Shown here piece after piece: positions 34,298 through 43,107 of a stretch of DNA of 64,000 nucleotides. How positions within the stretch are numbered: position 1 is the stretch's first letter; each line of letters opens with the position of its first letter. The position numbers were made by a program, and so were the translations under genes. Source of the DNA: Myxococcus hansupus. Lineage in GTDB: Bacteria; Myxococcota; Myxococcia; Myxococcales; Myxococcaceae. The notes under the pieces are model-generated. The model was not told the DNA's origin. It ran no database searches and saw only the letters and a list, made by a program, of their open reading frames with translations. The stretch spans positions 4,422,501 to 4,486,500 of the forward strand of contig NZ_CP012109.1 of the NCBI RefSeq assembly GCF_000280925.3, given 5' to 3'.

Positions 34298-34710
34298 TGA
34301 CCGACACGCTGAAGACGGACCTCCGGCTCGCCTTCAAGGACACCGGCGAGGTGGACCTCGACTGGTCCAACGACGGAGGCGGCGCCAGGACGGTGGACGG
34401 CAAGGACAACCTCATCCAGGCCCTCACGCTGCGGCTGATGATCTACCGGGGACACCTGGAGCCGCTGGGCCATACCCGCTACGGCAGCAAGGTGGCGGAG
34501 CTCATCGGCGAGCCCCTGGACCGGCCGAACCTGGAGCTGCTGCGCCGGTACGTGCGCCAGGCCCTCAAGGAAGACCCCCGCGTCGAGGACGTGACGCACC
34601 TTTCGGTGACCGCGCGGCCCGACCTTCCGGGCGCGGTGGACGTACGGGCGCACGTCCTCGCCGTCACGGGGGACGCAGTGGAACTCGGGCTGGCGCTCGA
34701 CCTCGGATGA
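34297..34710 (+). CDS. Baseplate wedge protein, gp25/gpW-like
   Basis: 137 residues, starting at an ATG that shares a base with the preceding TGA (TGATG). MTDTLKTDLRLAFKDTGEVD is followed by VDGKDNLIQALTLRLMIYRG and YGSKVAELIGEPLDR, then a C-terminal half with ARPDLPGAVDV. This is the gp25/DUF2634 pattern: a small wedge subunit with the I-x-x-R-L-x(n)-L-x-G core found in all contractile systems. It should join the baseplate wedges to the tube-hub junction. Confidence 0.82.
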   Translation: MTDTLKTDLRLAFKDTGEVDLDWSNDGGGARTVDGKDNLIQALTLRLMIYRGHLEPLGHTRYGSKVAELIGEPLDRPNLELLRRYVRQALKEDPRVEDVTHLSVTARPDLPGAVDVRAHVLAVTGDAVELGLALDLG

Positions 34711-34747
34711 GACGCAGTCGCCGCACGACACGACTTCGGGAGAACAC

Positions 34748-35230
34748 ATGGACCTCAGGGAACAGCCGGGTGTGAAGGGAACACTGACCATCGAGCTTCG
34801 CGACACGAGCGGCGCCATCGTGGGGCGATACCGGCACCACAACCTGATCACCACCCACGGCAAGCGGCTGCTGGCGGAGCTGCTGATGGGGAAGAAGAAC
34901 GCCCTGCCCACGAGCTGGGCCATCGTGGTGGGCACGGGCACCGCCCCCGCCAACGTAGCGGATACCGGTTTGAAGGCGCCCATCCCCGATGAGGCGTTGG
35001 ACCGCTCCCCGGACGTGGCGGTCGTGTCGCGTGGCAACACCACGGTGGTCCAGGGCACGGTGTCCGCCACGCTCCCCGCGCCCGCCGCGGGCACGGTGCA
35101 GCCGCTGACCGAGGCGGGCATCCAGATCACCGTGGGGAATGAGAAGATCCTCTTCAACCGCGTGCAGTTCCCGCCGGTGAACCGGGGGGCGAACATGGTC
35201 ATGACGCTGAGCTGGGAGATTGCCTTTTGA
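34748..35230 (+). CDS. Phage-tail-associated beta protein of the baseplate operon
   Basis: 160 residues, beta-rich. It starts MDLREQPGVKGTLTIELRD and ends FNRVQFPPVNRGANMVMTLS then WEIAF, a terminal motif seen in several phage structural proteins (R-V-x-F-P-P-x-N-x... W-E-x-x-F). The N-terminal strand region includes GRYRHHNLITTHGKRLLAEL. It probably sits in the baseplate or fibre-attachment layer. The final codons overlap the following TTG start as TTGA. The function is inferred from position. Confidence 0.6.
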   Translation: MDLREQPGVKGTLTIELRDTSGAIVGRYRHHNLITTHGKRLLAELLMGKKNALPTSWAIVVGTGTAPANVADTGLKAPIPDEALDRSPDVAVVSRGNTTVVQGTVSATLPAPAAGTVQPLTEAGIQITVGNEKILFNRVQFPPVNRGANMVMTLSWEIAF

Positions 35231-36747
35231 GTCTCACCTCGCTCGACACGTCGTTCAGCGCCATCGTCGACCGGCTGCTCGAGAACCTGGGGCCGGACAT
35301 CGACAAGAACGCGGGCAGCATGGCCCGCACGCTGGCGGAGTCCTACGGCCGGGAGATGGCCACCTTCTACGCCATGCTCGAACTGGCGCATCGCTCCGGC
35401 TACGTCGACACGGCCGAGGGCGCCGCGCTCGACAACGTCGTGGCCGTGCTGAGCATCGCGCGCGCCCGCGCGGGGCGGCTCACCGGCGACGTGGAGTTCA
35501 GCCGCAGCTCACCCGCGCCGGAGGACATCGGCATCCCCTCCGGCCGACGGGTGACCGGCATGCTGTCGGAGAACGCCCCCCTCCCCGCCTTCGAGACATT
35601 GGAGGATGTGGTGCTCCGCCGAGGAGAAACCCGCGTCGTCGCCCCTGTGCGGGAAGTGCAGGACGACTCGGACGCCTCCCGGAACGCGCCCCCGACCATC
35701 GACCCCGGCAAGCTCAACGTGATGCCCCGCCCCGTGCTGGGAATCGAGGCTGTCACCAACCGCGCGCCCATCCGCCGCACCAGTCAGGAGGAGACCGACG
35801 CGAACCTGCGAGCCCGCGCGCGCGCCTCGCTCCGGGACGGGGAGATGGGCACGCTCGAAGCCATCGCCGCCGCCGTGCGCCAGCAGGGCGTCCAGCAGGT
35901 CACCGTGCGAGAACCCCCGGACGCGCCTCCGGGCATCATCGAGGTGCTGGTCGGCGACCCCGACTTCGAACACCAGCCGGACGGCGTGCAACGGGTGGAG
36001 CGGGCCATCCGCGACACCAAGGCCGCCGGCATCCGCGTCCGACTCGGCTATTCACGCACCATCTACCTGCGACCCGTCTTCCAGGTGGAACCCGTGGACC
36101 CGGACCTGGACGAGGCCGCGTTCGACCGCCTCCGCCGTGAGCTGTGGCAGGCCCTGGCCCGTTTCGTCGAAGGGGTGCCAGCGGGGGAGCTCTTGAGCCG
36201 GCGCAGGCTGGAGGCCGTCCTCTTCGCCCATCCGGCCGTGCGCCATGTCAGCGACATCACCGTGCGCACCTATGTGTGGGACGCCCAGCGCAAGGCGCTC
36301 GTGGACGGACCGCGCCGCGAGCTGGGACTGGATTGGAAGTTCCAGCCCAACGAGAAGCCCGCCATCGACCTGGTGAAGGCACCGCCGGACATCTCTCGCG
36401 CGAGGCCGCTCGTCTACCGGTTGGACCTGGTGGTGTCGCTCCCTGGCTCGGACCGGCGCACGCCCGAGCAGGTGCGCCAGTCGCTCCGCGGCGCGGTGGA
36501 GGCGTACTCGTCGCGCATCATCACGGATGCCCAGGCAACAAAGCAGCCCCAGTCGGTGGTGTCGTGGGATTCACTTCGCGCCGCGCTGGGCAAGGAGGCC
36601 GGCGCGGAGGAGCTGCTGTTCGCGACCCTGACCACGGACAAGGGGCTCTCCCTCACGCTCGAGAAGACCGGCCCCGAGGCTCACCGTGCCATGAACCTGG
36701 GCGTTCAGCTCGCGCTCGGCGGCGTGGAACTGGTGTGGCTCGGATGA
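35227..36747 (+). CDS. Baseplate protein J (gpJ/gp47) family
   Basis: 506 residues with a TTG start overlapping the previous stop. It begins MSLTSLDTSFSAIVDRLLEN, then RSGYVDTAEGAALDNVVAVL and GDVEFSRSSPAPEDIGIPSG, the N-terminal signature of baseplate-J proteins; the middle has PDAPPGIIEVLVGD and the end SQ-type strands. It is longer than Mu gp47 (about 380) but within the range of tail-like systems. gpJ/gp6 proteins form the main ring of baseplate wedges. It is coupled to the downstream gpI-like gene by ATGA. Confidence 0.88.
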   Translation: MSLTSLDTSFSAIVDRLLENLGPDIDKNAGSMARTLAESYGREMATFYAMLELAHRSGYVDTAEGAALDNVVAVLSIARARAGRLTGDVEFSRSSPAPEDIGIPSGRRVTGMLSENAPLPAFETLEDVVLRRGETRVVAPVREVQDDSDASRNAPPTIDPGKLNVMPRPVLGIEAVTNRAPIRRTSQEETDANLRARARASLRDGEMGTLEAIAAAVRQQGVQQVTVREPPDAPPGIIEVLVGDPDFEHQPDGVQRVERAIRDTKAAGIRVRLGYSRTIYLRPVFQVEPVDPDLDEAAFDRLRRELWQALARFVEGVPAGELLSRRRLEAVLFAHPAVRHVSDITVRTYVWDAQRKALVDGPRRELGLDWKFQPNEKPAIDLVKAPPDISRARPLVYRLDLVVSLPGSDRRTPEQVRQSLRGAVEAYSSRIITDAQATKQPQSVVSWDSLRAALGKEAGAEELLFATLTTDKGLSLTLEKTGPEAHRAMNLGVQLALGGVELVWLG

Positions 36748-38147
36748 ACCCGTCCCAACGCGCGCGCCGCATGGTGGGGTATCTGCCCCCGCTGCTCCAA
36801 AGCGGAGGGCGGATCCACCGTCTCTTCGACGCCATCGCCCAGGAGCTGGGCGTGATGGAGGGCGGCCTCACGCGCCTCATGCGCTCGCGCTGGTACTCGC
36901 TCGCCAAGGGCTTCCAGGCGGACGCCTCGCTCGCCACGAAGGCGGGCTCCGAGCTGGGCCGGATGGGCGCGCTCTTCGGGCTTCAGCCCGGTCCGGACGA
37001 AGCAGACGCCTACTTCCGGCGGCGGCTCGCCTCCCTGGTGGAGCTACACCGCACGGGACTGGGCAGCGCCCCTGCCCTGCTTCGGCTGGTCTCCTTGGTC
37101 TACCGGGCCGAACAACCCCCGGAGCTCTCGTGGGATGGAGACACGGCCGTCGGCCGTTTCATCGTGCCGGAGCCACCGGATGCGACAGGCGTTCCGGGAA
37201 GGCGCAGCATCACCGTCGAGCTCCACGACAACCCCTCGACGCCCGCGATGGCGCGCTTCCAGCGCATCCCCGCGGACCAGCGACTCCTCACCCTCAACCA
37301 GGGCCTGGACCCCGCCTTCCCCGAGGTCACGCTGACCGCGCCCGCGGACGCGGACATTCGCGTTCCCATCCTTCACCACCATGACTCCGGATTGGACGTG
37401 CTGTTCCTGGGCAGCGTGCCCCGAGGAAAGACGCTCACGCTGCGCCACCAACGCGTCCCGTTGATTGATGGCAACCCGGCGCCCGAGCCGGTGCTCCTCG
37501 CGCATCCCGCGCGCTTCGACGACAACCCTCAGCCGCTTCGCTTCGACACGGACGCGGCGCGCTTCTCCGTGTTCGACCGGGACCAGGGTCTGCCCGAGCT
37601 GGCCCCCGGGGAGAATCACTGGAGCCACGGCACGCTGAGCAAGCAGGACCTGGAGAACTACCTGCCCAGCGGGCGCAACCCCGAGTTGGAAGAGGACAGG
37701 CTCAAGGCCCTGGAGCTGGCGCTCGAGCCCAGGCAATCGCCGCCCATCGACATCCAATTCCGCTGGACCGAGGTCACCCCCGCCACGTTCTCACTCCGCA
37801 TCCCGGTGGACTACATCCCTCCCCAGGCCGCGAGCCTGCCCGACCTGGTCCGGGAGCTGACGTCCGCGCTGAACTACGGCCGGGCGTCCGGCGTCCGCGC
37901 CCGCATCGAGTTCATGCTGACGATGCCGCGCGAGGTGTTCGAGGTGAGCGAGAGCCCGGCGAACGTGGCCCTCTCCACCCGCTACGCGGAGCCCTCCGGC
38001 GTCAATGACTCGCCCATCTCCGACACGCTGACCTCCTTCGGGCCCGCCATCGATTTCGAGGAGCAGCTCCCGGAGCCCGAGGATCGCCTCTCCTGGTCCG
38101 GCTACTTCGACACCACCCGCTTCAACACCTCGAGGTTCGACAAATGA
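36744..38147 (+). CDS. Tail protein I-like baseplate/fibre adaptor
   Basis: 467 residues. The first 130 are helical with MNPSQRARRMVGYLPPLLQS and TGLGSAPALLRLVSLVYRAE, as in the N-terminal part of gpI/gp48-type proteins that anchor the fibres. The rest is beta-rich, and the end SGYFDTTRFNTSRFDK is a tail motif seen in adaptors of contractile systems. It is coupled by ATGA to both neighbours. It probably connects the gpJ ring to the fibre encoded next. Confidence 0.7.
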   Translation: MNPSQRARRMVGYLPPLLQSGGRIHRLFDAIAQELGVMEGGLTRLMRSRWYSLAKGFQADASLATKAGSELGRMGALFGLQPGPDEADAYFRRRLASLVELHRTGLGSAPALLRLVSLVYRAEQPPELSWDGDTAVGRFIVPEPPDATGVPGRRSITVELHDNPSTPAMARFQRIPADQRLLTLNQGLDPAFPEVTLTAPADADIRVPILHHHDSGLDVLFLGSVPRGKTLTLRHQRVPLIDGNPAPEPVLLAHPARFDDNPQPLRFDTDAARFSVFDRDQGLPELAPGENHWSHGTLSKQDLENYLPSGRNPELEEDRLKALELALEPRQSPPIDIQFRWTEVTPATFSLRIPVDYIPPQAASLPDLVRELTSALNYGRASGVRARIEFMLTMPREVFEVSESPANVALSTRYAEPSGVNDSPISDTLTSFGPAIDFEEQLPEPEDRLSWSGYFDTTRFNTSRFDK

Positions 38148-39496
38148 CCGACCCCTTCATCAAGGCCAATCCCGGAGACCCCATCCTCTCCGAACACTGG
38201 AACACCCTTCAGGTGCGGCTCATCGAGGCCATCCGCACGCACACCCACCTGGGAGGAACGGACGGGACGAAGCTGAAAGGCGGAGGGCTCGACCCGGAGA
38301 CCACGCTGACGGTGAAGGAGCTGGCGGCCTCATCCAGCGTCACCGCGAAGCAGGTCGATGTGTCAGGCATGTTGACGGTGAAGGGAATCAACGTGGCCGA
38401 CCGCATCACCGGCCTGGACAACGAGAAGTTCCCCGTGACGGGAGGGCGGCTCTCCGGCCCGATCACCGTGGCGGGCCACATTGGAATCGGGACGACAGAC
38501 CCTCAGACCACGCTCCACGTCGTGTCACCCAGCAACATCGTGGCCCGTATCGAGGCGGGCGGCACGGGAAGCTGGGCGGAGCTCGACCTCTACAGCACGT
38601 TCAACGCCGCGAATCAGCGGAGGTGGAACCTGGCGGCGTGCGGCCATGGAGGTTTCTTGATCCGCCTGCTGTCGGACGTGCGCGGCGAGCAGTCCATACC
38701 GCTGTCCATCAGCCCGACTGGCGGCACGGTGACCCTCAAGAACCTCGCGGTCCAGGGCAACATCATCCCCTCGGTGGGAAACTCGATGAGTTCGGGCATC
38801 CAGTTCCCCACCGACCCGGGAGGCGGCAGTGGAGACCAGGCGTTCATCCGCTACTTCGTCACCGGGGGCGAGACGACCAAGCTTCGGATTGGTATCGACA
38901 ACGACGTGGATGACACGCTGGGCCTGTGGCAGATGGGCAGCGAGCGGCTCACCGTCTACAACGGCAACGTCGGTATCGGAACGGAAGTGCCTCAGACAGC
39001 GCTGCACATCAAGCAGCGCGTGCCAGGGCTTGGCATCCGGCTCGAGGACATTCAGGCGCACCGGTGCTTCCAAATCCATTACGAGAACAACAACGCGACG
39101 GTCGTCTTCTACCATGAGAACGGCCTGGGCCATTTCATGCGGAATGACGGTTCGTGGAACCGGAACTCCGACGCCTCCTTGAAAGAGAACGTCGCCGAGC
39201 TCGAGGGGACTTTGGACAAGATCCTCCAGCTCAAGCCCTCCAGCTTCGACTGGAAGGGCACCGGCACCCGGGACATCGGGCTCGTCGCCCAGGACGTGGA
39301 GAAGCTCTTCCCCGAGCTCGTGGGCACCGTGCAACTCGATCAGGCTCCCGAGCCGAAAACCATCAAGGGCATCGACTATTCGAACCTGGGCGTCCTGGCC
39401 ATCGCGGCGATCCAGGAGCTGAAGGCTCGTTACGACGCAACGTTGAAGGAACTCGAAGCACGCATCCAGACACTCTCGAAGGCCAGCCACCCATGA
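38144..39496 (+). CDS. Tail fibre with S74 intramolecular chaperone domain
   Basis: 450 residues. N-terminal IRTHTHLGGTDG is a common fibre-attachment motif. Two copies of a shaft motif, GIGTTDPQTTLHV and GIGTEVPQTALHI, flank the central receptor-like region. The C-terminal 110 residues are a peptidase S74 (endosialidase chaperone) domain: S342 and K347 in NSDASLKENV form the autocleavage dyad, with DIGLVAQDVEKLFPEL, IKGIDYSNLG and a final coiled coil. The domain folds the trimer and then cuts itself off. The fibre should decide the target. Coupled by ATGA both ends. Confidence 0.87.
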   Translation: MTDPFIKANPGDPILSEHWNTLQVRLIEAIRTHTHLGGTDGTKLKGGGLDPETTLTVKELAASSSVTAKQVDVSGMLTVKGINVADRITGLDNEKFPVTGGRLSGPITVAGHIGIGTTDPQTTLHVVSPSNIVARIEAGGTGSWAELDLYSTFNAANQRRWNLAACGHGGFLIRLLSDVRGEQSIPLSISPTGGTVTLKNLAVQGNIIPSVGNSMSSGIQFPTDPGGGSGDQAFIRYFVTGGETTKLRIGIDNDVDDTLGLWQMGSERLTVYNGNVGIGTEVPQTALHIKQRVPGLGIRLEDIQAHRCFQIHYENNNATVVFYHENGLGHFMRNDGSWNRNSDASLKENVAELEGTLDKILQLKPSSFDWKGTGTRDIGLVAQDVEKLFPELVGTVQLDQAPEPKTIKGIDYSNLGVLAIAAIQELKARYDATLKELEARIQTLSKASHP

Positions 39497-39702
39497 AAGA
39501 CGCAATCGAACAGCGCCTTGGCGCGCTCCAAGCCGAATACGAAGCCGGACAGAAGATGCTCGCGGAGATGGACGCGAAGCGCTCTCAGCTCACCACCACG
39601 CTGCTGCGCATCGAGGGCGCGATGCAGGTCCTTCGGGAGATGCTAGCGCCGGAGCGGCTGGCCACGGACACCGTGACGAACGACTCGAAGGCGGCACGCT
39701 GA
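39493..39702 (+). CDS. Small coiled-coil protein after the fibre gene
   Basis: 69 residues, starting at an ATG that overlaps the fibre stop as ATGA. It is a single charged helix (IEQRLGALQAEYEAGQKMLA, SQLTTTLLRIEGAMQVLREM) followed by a polar tail. It resembles the small helical proteins often placed after phage fibres, where they serve as assembly factors. It is too short for a family call. Confidence 0.65.
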   Translation: MKDAIEQRLGALQAEYEAGQKMLAEMDAKRSQLTTTLLRIEGAMQVLREMLAPERLATDTVTNDSKAAR

Positions 39703-39705
39703 GCC

Positions 39706-41397
39706 ATGACCCGCGCGCGCGTTGGAGCCACGTTGAGGCATGACGGGAAGGCAGTCCCCGCGGGACCCACGGCGCCCTTGGATGCCCAAGGGCTCACGGT
39801 GGCGCTCGACGTGCCGCCCAACGTGGAGCTGCTGCGCGCGTCGCTCACCGTGCAGGCACCCGGGGAGGACGTGATGGTGGATGTCCTGCCGACCGCCACC
39901 GTCGCGACCAGCCGCGGCCCGGGCCCCGTGCCCACGAACGCGCCCGTGCAGTGGTTCAGCGTGGACTGGGGGGCCCGCCGCGCCCTGATGTTCCTGCAGG
40001 TGAAGACCCGTGAGGCGAATGTGGAGGGGCGGCTCAGCATCGCCGACGGCGGCCCGTGGTATCCGCCCACGCCGGTCACCACCGTTCCCCTTGGGGACAA
40101 GGACACCACGGCGCTGCCGCTCCCCGGCATCCTGGCGAGCCGGCTGATGGTAGAGGTCTTCGCGCCCCCCGCCAATCCCGTTCCTCCGGCCACCGGACAG
40201 AAGGCGGTCGCCACGGTGTCATCCCTCGTGGTGAAGGCGGCGGCGCGGCCCCCGGACCTGACGGTCCACGTCGAGACGGAACGACCGTTCTTCCAACACG
40301 GGCTGCCATTGCAGCCCTTGCAGGAACTGACGCTGCGGGATGACGTGAGCGCGGCGCTCCAGCAGGCATGGCCCGCGGACCTGAAGGGAGGCACGGTCAC
40401 CCTCGGACTCCGGGCCCCCGCGCCGTCACGCCTCCAACGGCTCGGCATCACGCTGGACACCGTCACGCTCACCCAGGTGTGGAGCCAGGGAGGGGACACG
40501 CTCGCCCTGCCGCTGACCGCGGACGAAGAAGGGATTGGCCGCGTCGAGATAGCACCGGGCCAGCCCCTGCGGGAGGTGCGGTTCCTCGCGAGGTACCAGC
40601 CTCGAGGTGAACGCGTTCCACTCTCGTTTCCCCCGCCTGAGAACCCGTCGCAGGCGCATCGGTGTGGAGCGGGGCTCGCGGCGGCACAGGCATTCTCTTC
40701 GCCAGAGGAAGGCCACGCCCTCGCGGGAATGGATTTCCATCTCCGGCCCCTCACCCGCTCCGTCATGGGCATGGTGACGCTCTTTCCGGATGAGTATGGC
40801 CGCCCGGGCACGGTGCCCCTGGCGCCAGGCGTGGCGTTCACCTTGGACGAACAGGACCCGGCGCCGTGGGACGCGCGCTGGGTGTCCATGGCGTTGCCCA
40901 AACCGCTTGCGTTCGATGCGACGCGAAACTGGTGGGCCGTGCTCACCGTCGCCCAGGGCAGCCTGCTCTGGAGCCTCGGGGATGCGGCGAGCGTAGGCGG
41001 CGCTTCGGGCCTGGCGCCACGGGCCTCTCTCTATCGGACCGAGGACACCGGCCCCTGGCTGGAGCGTGAAGTGCCGTCCCTCCGCGGACCGAGCGATGGA
41101 GCGTGGGCCTACAGCCGGCCGCGACTGCTCACGTCCTGCACCGAGCCAGCGGAGCCACCACAGGTAATTCTACGCTGGGGCACGAAGCAGCTCCCCGTGA
41201 AGCTCGATGCCCACGGGTGGGCCCGACTGGACGAGCGGGAACTCGCGGAGCTCGCCCCGCCCCCCGTTCTGGCGACGGGCTCCGCGCCCATGCTCGAGGT
41301 CGTCGTGCGTTCGCGGGTCGCGGGGGAGATCACGCTCTCCGAGCTTCGCGTGACGAGCCCCCAGCGCGACACGTACGCGCTGTTTCAGCCCTCCTGA
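39706..41397 (+). CDS. Large beta-rich protein of the tail cluster, function unknown
   Basis: 563 residues with many short beta segments (LTVALDVPPNVELLRASLTV, WFSVDWGARRALMFLQVKTR) and Pro/Trp-rich loops; there is no transmembrane segment or signal. It follows the small coiled-coil gene by three bases, so it is part of the same operon. It has no recognised family. Given its place after the fibre it could be a second receptor-binding or decoration protein. The late PRLLTSCTEP and FQPS end carry no clear motif. Confidence 0.7.
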   Translation: MTRARVGATLRHDGKAVPAGPTAPLDAQGLTVALDVPPNVELLRASLTVQAPGEDVMVDVLPTATVATSRGPGPVPTNAPVQWFSVDWGARRALMFLQVKTREANVEGRLSIADGGPWYPPTPVTTVPLGDKDTTALPLPGILASRLMVEVFAPPANPVPPATGQKAVATVSSLVVKAAARPPDLTVHVETERPFFQHGLPLQPLQELTLRDDVSAALQQAWPADLKGGTVTLGLRAPAPSRLQRLGITLDTVTLTQVWSQGGDTLALPLTADEEGIGRVEIAPGQPLREVRFLARYQPRGERVPLSFPPPENPSQAHRCGAGLAAAQAFSSPEEGHALAGMDFHLRPLTRSVMGMVTLFPDEYGRPGTVPLAPGVAFTLDEQDPAPWDARWVSMALPKPLAFDATRNWWAVLTVAQGSLLWSLGDAASVGGASGLAPRASLYRTEDTGPWLEREVPSLRGPSDGAWAYSRPRLLTSCTEPAEPPQVILRWGTKQLPVKLDAHGWARLDERELAELAPPPVLATGSAPMLEVVVRSRVAGEITLSELRVTSPQRDTYALFQPS

Positions 41398-41409
41398 GGG
41401 TCATCCGCC

Positions 41410-42168
41410 ATGCTGGCCTCCGTCGAAACCTTCTTCCACGACGCGCTCCTGTCCTCGCTTCCGGATGGCGTCCCCGTCTCCACGGGGCCATCGTCAGGGC
41501 CCGCGATTGGCGTCGCGCAGCTCCTCGAAGTCATCGCGCCGAGCATGAAGCTGGCCCTCCTCGAGTCCGCGGACCTGACGGCCCGCCGTGAGCCCGCGTT
41601 CCATTTCGGGGTACACCGCTGGAAAGCCAACGGGAAGCAGCGGGACTTCGCCCTGCCCGCCTCTGTCGTGGGGCAGGTGGTGGAGGTGGAGTCCCCGCCG
41701 GGCTACCCGTTGCGGCGGGGCGACGACTACGAGGTGGAGGGGCGCACCGTGCGCTGCTACCGCCCTCCCGCCCAGGCGGACGTCGCCGTGGTGGCGCGGC
41801 TGCGCGGAGCCCACGCGTCCGGCTTCCTGGAGCGGGCTCCGTGTGACATCCCCCTCATCCTCCGGGCCTGGAGCGAGGAACACGGCGCGGCGGACGCGTT
41901 GCTGTCGAGCGCATTGAGCACGCTCCTGATCGCCGCCGCGACGATGGGCAACCTCGACGACTCCGCCTCGGACGAAGCGGGCGTGCGGATCCGGTTGTTG
42001 CGGCCCAGCGTGGTGCTCGTCGGGATGACACGTGGCGCCGAGCTGCTCCACGCGAAGCCATTCTTCCGCGCCCAGGCCGAGTTCCTCATTCGAGGGGAGC
42101 TCGAGCAACTCATCGTGGTGGGAGCGCCGCAACCCACAGGGGTCATCCGCGAGGTCCTGCCGGTTTAG
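41410..42168 (+). CDS. Possible tail terminator/completion protein
   Basis: 252 residues and the last intact gene of the cluster. It starts MLASVETFFHDALLSSLPDG, then GVAQLLEVIAPSMKL, and has a mixed alpha/beta body with RLRGAHASGFLERAPCDIPL. In contractile systems the terminal genes often encode a cap or tail terminator of this size, such as the Pvc16/DUF4255 group, and the opening residues vaguely fit, but the match is weak. It is 12 bases after the beta-rich protein. The function is a guess from order. Confidence 0.6.
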   Translation: MLASVETFFHDALLSSLPDGVPVSTGPSSGPAIGVAQLLEVIAPSMKLALLESADLTARREPAFHFGVHRWKANGKQRDFALPASVVGQVVEVESPPGYPLRRGDDYEVEGRTVRCYRPPAQADVAVVARLRGAHASGFLERAPCDIPLILRAWSEEHGAADALLSSALSTLLIAAATMGNLDDSASDEAGVRIRLLRPSVVLVGMTRGAELLHAKPFFRAQAEFLIRGELEQLIVVGAPQPTGVIREVLPV

Positions 42169-42169
42169 T

Positions 42170-42310
42170 GCTCGAGCGAAGGCATCGCGCTGGACCAACC
42201 AGGGCGACACGCCGCCCTGCGGGGTCGAGCTGACGCCGTGGCTGAAGGCCATCGACCCCACGGCGGACCGGGCGGGCCCGTGGCTGAGCGCCGACGTGGC
42301 GCCGAGGGCC
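42170..42310 (+). pseudogene. Decayed fragment of a TPR protein C-terminal domain
   Basis: One plus-strand frame here reads GVELTPWLKAIDPTADRAGP then WLSADVAP, closely matching LDLAPWLEAVDYSADRAGLL then LCGDVAV in the C-terminal domain of the 1690-residue TPR protein at 14397. Only about 47 residues survive, with no start codon or repeat region; the fragment ends against the CinA-like gene. It is probably the tail of a second TPR gene disrupted when the tail-like cluster was placed here. Confidence 0.6.
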
Positions 42311-43047
42311 CTACTCCCGCCGCACCACCGCGCCCTCGGGAGGCCCGTGACGATGCGCTTCAGGGCGTCATCCACGGGCCCTTGCAGCGCGGACTCGATG
42401 GTCACCTTCACCCGGTAGTCCTTGGCGGGGTCGAACTCTGGATAGGAACCGATGGCCACGTGCGGCATGTCGAGCGCCACGCGGTCCAGCACCGCCGCGA
42501 TGTCGCTCTCCCCCAGGCTTAGATAGAGACAGCTCACGGCCACCGGCGTGCCGCTCAGGCGCGCGAGCACGGTCTCCAACTGCATCCTGAAAAGCTGCGG
42601 GACGCCGGGGAGCAGGTAGACGTCATCCACCGCGAGCACCGGGAACCAGGTCCCGGACTGGGGAAGGAGCACGGCGCCTTCGGGGGCATCGGCGAGCCGC
42701 AGTCCCTCGGGCGTCACCTCGCGCTCGGGGACCCGGGACGTGATGAGGTCCAGCATCTCCTGGAGCCGCACCACCCGCCGGCCCATGGCCATGGCGACGG
42801 CGCGCACGGTGACGTCGTCATGGGTGGGGCCAATGCCGCCGCTGGTAAAGACGTAGCGGGCCTTGCGGCGGGCCCGAGCCACGGCGTCCACGATGGCGTC
42901 CACGTCGTCGAGCACCGTCTCCACGGAGACCAGCGGGATGCCCACCTCGCGCAGGCGCTTGATGAGGTGCGGCCCGTTCAGGTCCTGGACCTTGGCCGTC
43001 AGGACCTCGTTGCCGATGATGACTGCCGCTGCGCCGGTCCGCTCCAT
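42311..43047 (-). CDS. CinA-like molybdopterin-binding domain protein, frameshifted at its last codons
   Basis: The N-terminus ...AAVIIGNEVLTAKVQDLNGP, then VFTSGGIGPTHDDVT and DDVYLLPGVPQLFRMQ, are the signatures of the MoaB/CinA N-terminal (competence/damage-inducible A, COG1058) family; 245 residues is normal for the short form. As read, the frame loses its stop near 42339 and would run on for 280 codons of antisense sequence. Adding one C to the run restores GLPEGAVVRRE and a TAG at 42311. The frameshift may be real or an error. The enzyme is expected to be cytoplasmic; its role in this form is not settled. Confidence 0.75.
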
Positions 43048-43107
43048 AAGGGGCGGGAGTCTAACCGAATCCGAGAGGTGGAGGGTCGACGGCGTCCCGG
43101 ACCTGCC

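Noticed and set aside
33589-35391. A 600-codon minus-strand frame over the baseplate genes.
   Set aside because: It is antisense to coupled plus-strand genes with known families.
42169-43107. A plus-strand frame continuous with the 43108 gene and antisense to the CinA-like gene.
   Set aside because: The CinA-like motifs on the minus strand are clear; the upstream extension has no signal or motif.
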